This document shows, in pieces, positions 17,354-25,788 of a DNA stretch of 64,000 nt (positions are counted from its first letter, which is position 1; every line of letters starts with the position of its first letter). Source of the stretch: Vicinamibacterales bacterium (lineage in GTDB: Bacteria > Acidobacteriota > Vicinamibacteria > Vicinamibacterales > UBA8438); the NCBI GenBank assembly GCA_958296065.1, contig CATQHX010000025.1, forward strand, positions 1 through 64,000, in the 5' to 3' direction. The position numbers and the translations under genes are program-made. The notes under the pieces were generated by a model. That model was not told the origin of the DNA, ran no database searches, and was given only the letters and a program-made list of their open reading frames with translations.

Positions 17354-18133
17354 TCAGCCCCGGGGACCGGACTGCGCCAGCGCCCAGGTCTGCAGGAACG
17401 AGAGCCGGCCCGCGCGCTCGCGCGGCCGCATCCCGGTGGGCGGCCCGCCTTCGAGCTCACGCTCCAGTGCCCGGATGATCGTTTGCCGCGTGGCATCCGG
17501 CGTGCGTGTGAGATCGAACCAGGGGTCCAGGGCGACCTCGACAACGCGCGCAGACCAGTCGGTTACCGGTCGCCCCGCGGCGTCCATGAGGCCGCGCAGC
17601 TCGTCGGCGGTGACGGCCCGGTTGTGCGACGGATCGCGCATCCGTTCGAAGGTGTTGTATCGCACGGCGAGATCCGCGTCGTCGGGAGAAAGCAGATCCA
17701 CGATGGCCAAGGTGCCCGAGGCCCCCACGACGCGCGCCATCTCCGCGATTTTTGCCGCGGGTTCCGCGAAGTGGTGGAGCCCGAGACGACACAGGACGAG
17801 GTCGAACTGCCCATCCGCGAACGGCAGGCGGCCGGCATCCGCCCGCATCGGACGCAGGTTGTCCAGACCTGCTCGCTCGACCTCTGCGCGCAACGCTTGC
17901 AGCATCGCCGACGTGACGTCGACGGCCACGACCGACCCGACGTGCGGTGCCGCCGCGCGGCTCAGGTGACCGGTGCCGGCGGCGACATCGAGCGCGACCG
18001 TCGTCGCCTCCAGCGGCAGGGACTCGACCACCCAGCGCAGAAGCTCCTCGCGGCCCAGCGTGAGACCGGGATCGGCGAAACCCGGCGCCTGCCGGGTGAA
18101 TTCCAACTGCACACGGTCGATCTGGCTCGTCAC
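17354..18133 (-). CDS. SAM-dependent methyltransferase (class I)
   Basis: 259 residues. UbiE/Methyltransf_11 type fold: motif I VALDVAAGTGHLSRAA near 46-61, the acidic end of strand 2 in VVAVDVTSAML, the motif II region MRADAGRLPFADGQFDLVLC near 95-114, then LGLHHFAEP and VVGASGTLAIVDLLSPDD. The substrate cannot be told; the LPFAD and HHF motifs are shared by quinone and small-molecule C- or O-methyltransferases. It is divergent from the CoA-transferase pair, only 26 nt between the starts. Confidence 0.85.
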   Translation of the reverse strand: MTSQIDRVQLEFTRQAPGFADPGLTLGREELLRWVVESLPLEATTVALDVAAGTGHLSRAAAPHVGSVVAVDVTSAMLQALRAEVERAGLDNLRPMRADAGRLPFADGQFDLVLCRLGLHHFAEPAAKIAEMARVVGASGTLAIVDLLSPDDADLAVRYNTFERMRDPSHNRAVTADELRGLMDAAGRPVTDWSARVVEVALDPWFDLTRTPDATRQTIIRALERELEGGPPTGMRPRERAGRLSFLQTWALAQSGPRG

Positions 18134-18146
18134 GGCTCTTCGACGC

Positions 18147-18152
18147 TACCAT
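18147..18152 (+). promoter_or_regulatory. -10-like hexamer, leaderless start of the CoA-transferase pair
   Basis: TACCAT with 7 nt to the ATG at 18160 and no ribosome site. The same spacing recurs at 41682, 54481 and 63515. It argues for 18160 rather than the earlier in-frame ATG at 18151. Confidence 0.35.
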
Positions 18153-18159
18153 GATCCCC

Positions 18160-18978
18160 ATGCCCTTTTCCAAAGTCGTCCCACTCGCCGGTCTGGCCGC
18201 CCTCGTGCCCGACGGCGCGTCGGTCGCCCTGGGCGGGAGCTTTCTCCACCGCGGCCCGTTCGCTCTCGTCCGGGAGTTGATCCGCCAGCACAGGACGTAC
18301 CTGGAAATCGTCAAGCAGTCTCCCGGCTACGACATCGACATCCTGTGCCGCGCCGGCGCGGTGGCCCGGGTGCGTGCCGGCATCGTCGCCATGGAGGGTC
18401 ATCTCGGCCTGGCGCCCGCGTATCGCCGGGCGGTCGAGCGACAGGAAATCGAGCTGGAGGAGCACGCCTGCATGACGCTCACCGCGGGCCTGCGGGCGGC
18501 GGCCTACGGAGTGCCGTTCCAGCCGGTCGGAGGCGTCCACGGCTCGGATCTGCCTGCCCTCAACCAGTGGGCCTCGGTTCCCGATCCGTACGGCTCCGGC
18601 GAGAACGTGTGGGTGATTCCGGCGATCCGACCCGACATCGCGGTCATTCACGTCAACGAAGCCAACGAGCGGGGCGATGCCCGCGTCTACGGCACCTCCC
18701 ACTGGGACCGCATCCTGAGCCGTGCGGCGAAACGGGTCTTCGTGGTGGCGGAGAAGCTCGCCCCCGTCGCGTCGTTCCGGGAACGCCCCGAGCTCACGCT
18801 CATCCCCGGGTTCATGGTCGAAGCCGTGACCGTGGTCCCGCACGGTGCGTGGCCCGGATCGTGCTGGCCGCTCTACGAGGTGGACTACCCGGCGGTCGAA
18901 ACCTACATGCAGTCCGAGGGTCTGCCGGAAGCGCACCTGGCGGCGGCGCCCGAGTGTCGCGAGCCCGTCCATGCCTGA
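18160..18978 (+). CDS. CoA-transferase-fold protein, alpha subunit
   Basis: 272 residues. Family I CoA-transferase alpha subunit (GctA/IpdA group). The N-terminal glycine loop VALGGSFLHRGPFALVREL and the central LTAGLRAAAYGVPFQPVGG are family-typical. An acidic cluster EIELEEHA (about 97-104) lies where IpdA proteins have their catalytic Glu. The beta gene overlaps by 8 nt. Because the beta partner lacks the usual transferase Glu, a hydrolase or C-C cleaving role like IpdAB (steroid ring degradation) is as likely as CoA transfer. An upstream ATG at 18151 would add three residues. Confidence 0.8.
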   Translation: MPFSKVVPLAGLAALVPDGASVALGGSFLHRGPFALVRELIRQHRTYLEIVKQSPGYDIDILCRAGAVARVRAGIVAMEGHLGLAPAYRRAVERQEIELEEHACMTLTAGLRAAAYGVPFQPVGGVHGSDLPALNQWASVPDPYGSGENVWVIPAIRPDIAVIHVNEANERGDARVYGTSHWDRILSRAAKRVFVVAEKLAPVASFRERPELTLIPGFMVEAVTVVPHGAWPGSCWPLYEVDYPAVETYMQSEGLPEAHLAAAPECREPVHA

Positions 18979-19705
18979 GCGCTGGTCCGCGTTCTCGTAC
19001 CTGGTCACGAATCTCGCCCGCTTCATTCGGCCGGACGAGGTGACCTTCAGCGGCGTGAACTCGACGCCGCCGATGCTTGCCTGCCTGCTCGCCAAGCGGG
19101 CCTACGACTTCGACTTCGTCTACATCAACGTGGCCGGGGGCGTACAGCCGACTCCATCGGTAATCCCACGCTCGAGTTCCGACCCGGTGCTGGCGGAGGG
19201 TTCCACCGCCATCTTCTCCAATGAGGACTTCTACGATCTCTGTACCCGCGGCGGGATGGACCTGTGCTTCCTGGGGGCCGCGCAGGTCGATGGCCTGGGC
19301 CGCACGAACGTATCGGCCATCGGCGACTGGCACGCTCCAAAGGTGCGGCTGCCGGGGGGCGGCGGCGGCGCCGTGATGTTGCCCACCGCCCGGCGGGCCG
19401 TGACGTGGCGCACCGAGCACTCGAGGCGCACGCTGGTGGAGAAGCTGGACTTCGTGACCGCCGCGGGCGGCCTCCACGGCGTCGTCACTCCGCTGGCGGT
19501 CTTCGAGCTGCGCGATGGCAGCCTCGCGTTGCGTTCCTGGCATCCGGAAGCCTCGCTCGTCGAGGTGCAGCGACGGACGGGCTTCGCGTTCGACGCCACC
19601 GGCGCGGCTCCGACGCCGCCTCCGGGTGCTCGAGAAAGCGCCGCGCTGCGCTCTCTCGATCCTGATGGACAGTTCGAACGCGAGGCGAACGTGGCGCTAC
19701 GGTAG
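18971..19705 (+). CDS. CoA-transferase-fold protein, beta subunit, catalytic Glu not seen
   Basis: 244 residues. GctB/IpdB-like beta subunit: DEVTFSGVNSTPPMLACLLA at the N-terminus, then DFDFVYINVAGG where active transferases have the ENG motif with the glutamate that forms the CoA thioester. Here the matching residues read Y-I-N-V, so the Glu is absent. Later GAAQVDGLGRTNVSAIGDW and RLPGGGGG are well conserved. The start overlaps alpha by 8 nt. An acyl-CoA ligase gene follows 121 nt downstream. I infer a linked acyl-CoA pathway; the substrate is unknown. Confidence 0.8.
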   Translation: MPERWSAFSYLVTNLARFIRPDEVTFSGVNSTPPMLACLLAKRAYDFDFVYINVAGGVQPTPSVIPRSSSDPVLAEGSTAIFSNEDFYDLCTRGGMDLCFLGAAQVDGLGRTNVSAIGDWHAPKVRLPGGGGGAVMLPTARRAVTWRTEHSRRTLVEKLDFVTAAGGLHGVVTPLAVFELRDGSLALRSWHPEASLVEVQRRTGFAFDATGAAPTPPPGARESAALRSLDPDGQFEREANVALR

Positions 19706-19826
19706 CGACACCACGGCGGGCTTCGTGCTGGGACGCCACCAGGAACACGTTCGAGACTTGGACGGACGGACGCTTGAAAAAGGCTTGCACAACGGCCCCT
19801 CAGATCGTGGGACGAGAGCACCGGCC

Positions 19827-21476
19827 ATGGCGGCATCCTCGTTGAGCCACCTGCTGCGGGAGAGGATCTCCCGGCACGCGCCGGGCGGGCGGACGGCGCT
19901 GCTCGGCCGGACCGGCTCGACGTCCTACGCGGAGCTCGGTGCGAGGATCGACGGTTACGCGAACGCTTTCCGACAGGTCGCCCGCGGTGAGCCGGTCGGC
20001 CTGACCGCGTCGCGTTCCGCGGACTCGGTCGCACGCTTCTTCGGCGTCATGCAGGCGGGCGGCTGTCCCTGCTTCGTCGAACCCGGGCTCAAGCCGGAGC
20101 CCCTGATCCTCCGAGCGCACGCCGTCGGCATGCGGCGGATCGTGGTCGAAGAAGAGGCGGAAACCGCCGTGCAGGATCTCGAACACGGCGGCCTGCAGGT
20201 GCATCGCGGGACCGACCTGCTCCGCGAGTCGCGCAGGTCGGGACGCACCAGGGTCATCCGCGCGTCGGTCGGTCGTGCCGACCTGGCGATGATGCAGTTG
20301 ACCTCGGGCAGCACGGGGCTGCCGAAGGGCGCCCTGCTCACCCACGGCAACCTGCTGCGGCACGCGGCGGGCATCATCGAGAGGACGAGGCTGACCGCGG
20401 CGGATCGCCTGCTGCACGTGATGCCGCTGCACCATACCAACGGCGTGAACAACCAGCTCATCGCACCGTTTCTGGTCGGGGCGACCGTCGTGCTGGCCGA
20501 GCGGTTCCGGGCGGAGGACGTCGAGGACCAGATCGCCGCTCACGGCATCACCTACCTGACCGGCGTGCCGACGATGTACTCGCGGATGCTCCCGCATCTG
20601 CGCGACCAGGCGCGGCTGCGCTCGCTGAGATTCCTCCGTTGCGGGTCGGCGCCCATCACGGTGCGCTTGCACGAGGAGGTCGAAGCCGCCTTCGGCGTGC
20701 CGCTGGTCGTGTCCTACGGGTTGTCCGAGGCCACGTGCACCTCAACCATGAACCCCGTGGGCGCGCGCCGCGTCGGAACCGTCGGCACGGTGCTGCGCGG
20801 CCAACACGTCCGGGTCTTCTCACCCGGAACGGAGGCGGAAGTGCCGGCCGGCGCAGAGGGAGAAATCCGCATCGCGGGCCCCTGCCTGATGCGAGGCTAT
20901 GCTGGAGAGGAGCCGGAAACCGGAGAAGAGCCGGAATCTCCGATCCGCGACGGGTTGCTGCGAACGGGTGACCTCGGATGCTTCGACGGCGATGGATACC
21001 TCACGGTCACCGGCCGCCTCAAGGATCTGATCGTGCGCGGCGGCGAGAACCTGTCCCCGGGGGCAATCGAGGACGTCCTGGCACGGCATCCGGGCGTGGC
21101 CGCGTGCTGCGTGGTGGGCGCGCCGCATCCCGACCTGGGCGAAACGCCGGTGGCGTTCGTCGTGCGCAGCGGCGCCGAGCCGGTGGACGCCGCGGAGCTG
21201 ACCGCCCTGGTTCGCGACGGGCTGTCCCGGGTCGACGCGCCGACGGCGGTCCGCTTCCTGGCATCGCTGCCTGTCAACGCGGTGGGCAAGGTGGACCGGA
21301 AGGCGCTGCGAGCCAGCAGCACGCGGCCGCACGACCAGGAGCTTGCGCCGCAGAACGCAGCGAAGCGGAGTTCCGGGTCGCAAGGTCGTGGAGCCGGGGG
21401 GATGGGCCGAAACGCCGAGCCGGCGCGGCGTTTCGGGGCGCTATCGGACGGCAGCGACCGTCCTTCGGATCAGTGA
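19827..21476 (+). CDS. Acyl-CoA ligase (AMP-forming) with repeat-derived tail
   Basis: 549 residues. Activates a carboxylic acid to its CoA thioester through an acyl-adenylate. Motifs in order: A3 LTSGSTGLPKGALLTH near 157, MPLHHTNGVNNQL near 198, A5 YGLSEAT near 298, A8 GYLTVTGRLKDLIVRGGENL near 391, and A10 NAVGKVDRKAL near 484 with the catalytic Lys. The enzyme normally ends soon after A10. Here some 50 further residues are encoded by repeat copy 21338-21443, and the frame runs 36 nt into the convergent thioredoxin-like gene. It is probably co-transcribed with the CoA-transferase-fold pair. The ATG at 19827 is the first that fits the family start. Confidence 0.88.
   Translation: MAASSLSHLLRERISRHAPGGRTALLGRTGSTSYAELGARIDGYANAFRQVARGEPVGLTASRSADSVARFFGVMQAGGCPCFVEPGLKPEPLILRAHAVGMRRIVVEEEAETAVQDLEHGGLQVHRGTDLLRESRRSGRTRVIRASVGRADLAMMQLTSGSTGLPKGALLTHGNLLRHAAGIIERTRLTAADRLLHVMPLHHTNGVNNQLIAPFLVGATVVLAERFRAEDVEDQIAAHGITYLTGVPTMYSRMLPHLRDQARLRSLRFLRCGSAPITVRLHEEVEAAFGVPLVVSYGLSEATCTSTMNPVGARRVGTVGTVLRGQHVRVFSPGTEAEVPAGAEGEIRIAGPCLMRGYAGEEPETGEEPESPIRDGLLRTGDLGCFDGDGYLTVTGRLKDLIVRGGENLSPGAIEDVLARHPGVAACCVVGAPHPDLGETPVAFVVRSGAEPVDAAELTALVRDGLSRVDAPTAVRFLASLPVNAVGKVDRKALRASSTRPHDQELAPQNAAKRSSGSQGRGAGGMGRNAEPARRFGALSDGSDRPSDQ
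21338..21443 (+). repeat. Dispersed repeat family 1, copy inside the ligase 3' end
   Basis: 106 bp, running from GGAGCTTGCGCCGCAG to CGGGGCGCTA. The second stem is perfect here: CGAAACGCC / GGCGTTTCG. It matches 56430-56529 over its whole length with a few gaps. It overlaps the 3' ends of the convergent ligase and thioredoxin-like genes. Confidence 0.8.
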
Positions 21477-22838
21477 CGTGAACGCATCGGTGAGACCGTC
21501 CGTGCGAGCCAGGATGACGCCTTCCCGGTCGACGAGCGCATAGGTGGGAAGGGCGCGAACGTCCCAACGCCGCGCGATGTCGCTCGCCGGGCCGGCGTGC
21601 CAGTTCGTCCACGGCATCGGCTCGTCCCGCCCGAGCTCGATGACCGCCTCCGGCGCTTCGTCAACGCTGATCGCGAGCAGGGTGAATCGATCCGCGGGCA
21701 ACTCGGCGACCAGCTCGCGCAGCGCCGGCAGCTCGACGGCGCAACGCCGGCACCCGGTCGCCCAAAATTCGATCAGCACCACCCGGCCGGCGTAGGCCGA
21801 CAGGCGATCCTCCGACCCGTCCAGCCGCCTGCCAACCATCTCCGACAATGCACCCCCGACGGTCGCGTGCCGGATGCCGTGGATCAGGCTCGCCTCCGCC
21901 GCCGCGAAGGTCGGCGGCATGGATGCGAAGGAGCTGCCCGGCTCTTGCGCCGGGGCGAACGCCTCCTGCTCCACCCCGGCGCTCAGACCGGACGCCGCCT
22001 CGAGAGCGCGCCGCCGGCTCGCTTCGCGGACGCGAGGCTGCGACCAGAAGCCGTTGGCGGACCGCATCAGGCCGACCGCAACGTAGTACCGCGCCATGGC
22101 GCGCACCGCCGGATCGGCAGTGTTCGCCGCCATCTGTTCGAAGAACGCGTCGATTTCCCGCGCCATCGACTGCCCGTTCGGCGCGAATGTCCGACCGGCG
22201 TCCAACTGCATCATGACTCGCGGCCACTCCTCGAAGTGCGGCGCGTGGGCGGCCAGCGTCCGTGCCCCCACCGCCATGTGCCAGTCCGCGTCCGGTTCGG
22301 CGTTCGTGTGGGCCACGAGGAACCCCGCAGCCTCGATCAGCCGCTCCTGCGCCCCGCCCGCCTCTACAATCGCCGTCGCCGCCGCGATGGCGCGACGGGT
22401 GTTCGGACGCTCGGACCACGCATCCTGCCGCCGGCGCCACTTCGCCTCGGCCGGGATGTCCGCGAGGGCGAGCTCGCGTTCGAGATCCGTCCAGGCTCGC
22501 TGCCTCTCGAGATACTCCTCCACCACTGCCCAGTCGGGACCGACATCGCCCGGCAGCGGCAGACGCGGCGGCCGGAACGCGAACGTTCGGCGCCGTGGCG
22601 CCGCGATGGCGGCGGCGCCGCCCGTGAGCGGCAACCGTCGGATGCGGCTCTGCAACCAGTCGCCGGCGCCATCGGGAACCAGATCCGGCGGCGGCGCCGG
22701 AACGACAAGGCCCGGCCGCAGGGCGTACAGCACGGCCGCGATCAGCAGCAGCAGCAGCAGCAAGGCCGACCCGGTGCCGACCCAAACCGCCGGACCGACG
22801 TGCGATCGCCGGCCGCCACGCGGAATCCGTCGCTGCAT
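21441..22838 (-). CDS. TlpA-like membrane-anchored thioredoxin, last gene of the mxa-type operon
   Basis: 465 residues. One N-terminal membrane anchor (about 18-40), then a 270-residue helical region of unknown type (many Ala/Arg helices, no motif recognised), then a thioredoxin/TlpA domain from about 325 to the end. The active site is WATGCRRCAVELPALREL, a CxxC with the sequence CRRC, and the cis-Pro motif is VRALPTYALVDREG. It would act in the periplasm on disulfides. The start is 7 nt after the stop of the VWA gene, so it belongs to the operon at 22846-28895. The ATG at 22838 is the first that places the membrane anchor near the N-terminus. Confidence 0.78.
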   Translation of the reverse strand: MQRRIPRGGRRSHVGPAVWVGTGSALLLLLLLIAAVLYALRPGLVVPAPPPDLVPDGAGDWLQSRIRRLPLTGGAAAIAAPRRRTFAFRPPRLPLPGDVGPDWAVVEEYLERQRAWTDLERELALADIPAEAKWRRRQDAWSERPNTRRAIAAATAIVEAGGAQERLIEAAGFLVAHTNAEPDADWHMAVGARTLAAHAPHFEEWPRVMMQLDAGRTFAPNGQSMAREIDAFFEQMAANTADPAVRAMARYYVAVGLMRSANGFWSQPRVREASRRRALEAASGLSAGVEQEAFAPAQEPGSSFASMPPTFAAAEASLIHGIRHATVGGALSEMVGRRLDGSEDRLSAYAGRVVLIEFWATGCRRCAVELPALRELVAELPADRFTLLAISVDEAPEAVIELGRDEPMPWTNWHAGPASDIARRWDVRALPTYALVDREGVILARTDGLTDAFTSLIRRTVAAVR

Positions 22839-22845
22839 CGAGCTC

Positions 22846-23934
22846 CTAGTAGAAGAGCATCGCGACGACGACGAGGAGGATCGCCAGGATGACGAACCAC
22901 TGCCAGATCTCCTGCTGGTCCTCGGACGGAATGAGCTGGAAGGTGATGGCGCGGTGGGCGTCGATGGCATTGCGCAGGAACGGCGCCGCCGACAGGCCGA
23001 GGCTCTCCAGAACGAACGAGCCGCCCCCGGAGCGCTGGTCGAACATCGCGACGCCTTCCGGGTTGACCCGCGTGCGGATGCCTTCGAGATCCGCCTCGAG
23101 CGTCTCGTCGAAGTCGATGCCGCGGACGTAGTCCTGCAGCACGATGTCGACGTCGACGCCGGTTCGCGTGCCGATCACCACCGGATAGACGGCCAGCCCG
23201 CGCCGGCCGAACTCCGAGAGCGCCTGGTCGAGGCGGGAAATCTGCTGGTTGTCGGCCGCGAAGTCACCGTCGGTGAACAGCAGCACGACCCTGTCGGAAC
23301 GCTGTGTCGGCTGCCAGTCCTCGTCCCCGCTGTCGAAGCGGTCCTGGTTGTCGAGCGACTGGTAGACGTGCTCGAACGCGGCCGCGATGTCGCTGTCCCA
23401 GGGAAACGCGTCCCCCGAGAGCGCCTGCGGCGGCGCGATCTGCCCCAACTGCTCGACGAAGCGCTCGGCGTTCGACGACAGGTGCACCTGCCGCAACGCC
23501 GTGGTGCCGAAGACGAACAGGGCGACCCGATCGCCCGGCGTCAGGATCTCCTCGGTGTAGAGCCCGAGGGCCTCCCGCACCGCGATCCCCAGCCGCGAGG
23601 GACCGAGGTCGCGGACCCACATCGACGCGGAGGCGTCGATGATGACGGCCACGTCGACGTCGCCGCGCTTGAAGCTCGACCCGCCGTAGACCCAGAAGGG
23701 CCTCGCCGCGGCGAGGCTGAGAATGCTCAGCGCCAGGACGCCGAGGAACCAGAACTTGATGTGTCCGAACAGCGGATAGGACGAGCCCTCCGTCCTCGGC
23801 GGTCGGAGGCGCAACCGGAGGATGAAGATCCCGATGCCGAACAGCAGCAGAATCCCGGCCACCGGTACGAACGTCAGGTACTCGGGATTCTGGAACTCGA
23901 CACTCTCGCGCAGCGCGGATTGCAGCTCGCCCAT
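22846..23934 (-). CDS. mxaL: VWA-domain membrane protein, MxaL-like
   Basis: 362 residues. Two membrane segments (about 21-39 and 61-78), a von Willebrand A domain from about 92, and a C-terminal membrane segment (WFVILAILLVVVAMLFY). The MIDAS metal site is DASAS (DVAVIIDASASMWV), with the later acidic loop LLFTDGDFAADN. In methylotrophs MxaL is one of the VWA proteins needed to insert calcium into methanol dehydrogenase. The call rests mainly on gene order (sixth place in R-S-A-C-K-L). Alternative: a BatA/BatB aerotolerance protein. It lies 22 nt after the MxaK-like gene. Confidence 0.72.
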   Translation of the reverse strand: MGELQSALRESVEFQNPEYLTFVPVAGILLLFGIGIFILRLRLRPPRTEGSSYPLFGHIKFWFLGVLALSILSLAAARPFWVYGGSSFKRGDVDVAVIIDASASMWVRDLGPSRLGIAVREALGLYTEEILTPGDRVALFVFGTTALRQVHLSSNAERFVEQLGQIAPPQALSGDAFPWDSDIAAAFEHVYQSLDNQDRFDSGDEDWQPTQRSDRVVLLFTDGDFAADNQQISRLDQALSEFGRRGLAVYPVVIGTRTGVDVDIVLQDYVRGIDFDETLEADLEGIRTRVNPEGVAMFDQRSGGGSFVLESLGLSAAPFLRNAIDAHRAITFQLIPSEDQQEIWQWFVILAILLVVVAMLFY

Positions 23935-23956
23935 CCCGAACGCCCCCCGTCTGGCG

Positions 23957-24622
23957 TCATCCGCGCCGGCGGCGCACCGGCGTGCCCTCGCCGCGCATCT
24001 GCTCGAGTTGCGGCGGCTCGGCCTCGCGCAACGGTTCCAGCGCCCGGCGCACCGCCTCGGGATCGCTGGTCAGATCGTAGTTCCACTTGAAGTCGAAGCG
24101 GCCTGACGTATCGGCCCGCAACGCCCGCTCGTAGTCGGCGTTCACGTCGTCGAGCACCTCCTCGATGATGGCCGCCTTCTTCGGCTGACCATCCGGGTCG
24201 TCGTCGGAGATCGCCCGATAGCGCTGCCGTGCGAGCTGAAACTTGGCGCTCGCCAGCAGGTGCGATGCCCGCGGGTCGTCGATCTCGTCGGCCAGGTCGC
24301 GAACGACCGCCTCGAAGTCCCCGGTAAGGTAGTTGTACGACGCCTGCTGCAGAAACGCATCCGCGAAGAGATAGGCGTCGGAGAACCAGCCGAGCCCGAG
24401 GCTTCGGCTGCGCTCGTAGAACCCGGTCACCTCGGCGAGTTGCAGATCCGCCTCCTCGTAGTCGCCGCGGTCGACGGAGTCGCTCAGCGCGTCGAGGTTC
24501 GCGTAGAAGCCGCCGAGACTGCGCGACGGAATCGCCACGAGCGCCAGAAACACGATCGCCAGGACGAAGCCGAGCAGGAATTTGAACGACCGTTCCTTGT
24601 CGAGAAGGTCCGTCAATGCCAC
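23957..24622 (-). CDS. mxaK: MxaK-like membrane-anchored protein
   Basis: 221 residues from a GTG at 24622, with AGGGGGA upstream. One N-terminal membrane segment (about 14-34, FLLGFVLAIVFLALVAIPSR) precedes an all-helical periplasmic part resembling degenerate TPRs (ADLQLAEVTGFYERSRSLG, ASHLLASAKFQLARQRY). The end is Pro/Arg-rich. No catalytic motif. MxaK proteins have this size and build and lie between the two VWA genes mxaC and mxaL, as here. The function in cofactor insertion is known only genetically in methylotrophs. The identification is by position and shape, not by strong motifs. Confidence 0.6.
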   Translation of the reverse strand: MALTDLLDKERSFKFLLGFVLAIVFLALVAIPSRSLGGFYANLDALSDSVDRGDYEEADLQLAEVTGFYERSRSLGLGWFSDAYLFADAFLQQASYNYLTGDFEAVVRDLADEIDDPRASHLLASAKFQLARQRYRAISDDDPDGQPKKAAIIEEVLDDVNADYERALRADTSGRFDFKWNYDLTSDPEAVRRALEPLREAEPPQLEQMRGEGTPVRRRRG

Positions 24623-24656
24623 GTCTGTATTCCCCCTGTGACCGGCTGGACTGCCC

Positions 24657-25784
24657 TTACGGACTCGTCCCCCAGAACAGCTCCGCAACGAACCCGAGCG
24701 GGATGCCCACCACCAGCAGCCCCATCGCAAGCAACAGGAACCGACCGTAAATCGGGACCTTCAGGGCCCGATGGCGCTGCTCGACCCGCACCGCCTCGCG
24801 CTCGTCGATCGCCTGGTAGGCCTCGAGCAGGCTGTCCTCGTCGGTCACGTCGAAGTAGTCGCCGCCGTACTCCCGGATCATCTCGATGAGGCGCGGCGTG
24901 CTCGGATGCCCGATCATCGCTGTCCGGATGTCGCTCGTGTTGATATAGATGATGTACGGCGTGACGTTGCGCTGGCTCAGCGCTGCGAACTCCGCGTCCG
25001 GAAACTCGTCGACCGCGGCGTCGGTCACGATCAGCACGGCGCGGTTGACCTGGTCGCCGCCGAGCGCCGCCTCGTCCTGATCGAGCTGCCGCGTGATCGA
25101 CTGCAGCGGCCGGATGATGTTGGTGTCCCCCTCGGCGGGTACGATGCGCACCTTGTCGGGCGGGACGACCATCGCCTTGTCGAGCCGCTGGGTCATCACG
25201 TACGGCGCGTCCCACACCTGGAAGTAGTACAACTCGTCGTCCATGACGAAGTCGTCCACCATGTACGGATAGGTCGAGAACAGCCACAGCGAGACCCGGT
25301 CGTTCTTGCCCTGGCGCATGTCGAGGAACCGCAGGTGCGCGTCGCGCGCCACCTCGGCCTTCGACTTCCCCGTGTCGGGGAACTCCCAGGCCATCGAGCC
25401 GGACGTGTCGACGAGGTCGACCCGCACGCGCGACTCGATGTAGCCGCTCACCTCCTCGGTCGCGGTCAGGAACGGGTCGGCCGCGGCGAAGAGCATCAGG
25501 GCCAGGGCGCTTCCCACGAGCACCTTCGGCAAGGAGTGCGCCGTCTGGACCCACAGCCGCTTGGTGTGCCTGCGGTCGATCACGTGCCCCGAGTGCTGGC
25601 GCACGTGCTTGCGGCGGCGGAACATCAGGCGGGCCGCGGAAGCCACCATCACGACGCCTACGGCAATCGAGAGCGCCGTCGCCATCCCGATGTCGCCGTA
25701 ACGCACCTGAGCGAACTCCGTCTCCAGCAGTTCGACCAGGCCGGTGTTCAGAAACGCGACGAACTCGTTCCAGGGTTGAAGCAT
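24657..25784 (-). CDS. mxaC: VWA-domain membrane protein, MxaC-like
   Basis: 375 residues. N-terminal segment near 30-47, a second near 78-98, a VWA domain from about 118 with MIDAS motif VDLVDTSGSMAWEF (D-T-S-G-S), the conserved Asp/Thr loop AEGDTNIIRPLQSI and AVLIVTDAAVDEFPD, and a C-terminal membrane segment (FLLLAMGLLVVGIPLGFV). The VWA domain faces the periplasm between membrane anchors. The start at 25784 is 4 nt after the upstream stop. Fourth gene of the R-S-A-C-K-L order. Bat-type VWA proteins share the layout and remain the alternative. Confidence 0.73.
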   Translation of the reverse strand: MLQPWNEFVAFLNTGLVELLETEFAQVRYGDIGMATALSIAVGVVMVASAARLMFRRRKHVRQHSGHVIDRRHTKRLWVQTAHSLPKVLVGSALALMLFAAADPFLTATEEVSGYIESRVRVDLVDTSGSMAWEFPDTGKSKAEVARDAHLRFLDMRQGKNDRVSLWLFSTYPYMVDDFVMDDELYYFQVWDAPYVMTQRLDKAMVVPPDKVRIVPAEGDTNIIRPLQSITRQLDQDEAALGGDQVNRAVLIVTDAAVDEFPDAEFAALSQRNVTPYIIYINTSDIRTAMIGHPSTPRLIEMIREYGGDYFDVTDEDSLLEAYQAIDEREAVRVEQRHRALKVPIYGRFLLLAMGLLVVGIPLGFVAELFWGTSP

Positions 25785-25788
25785 GGCA

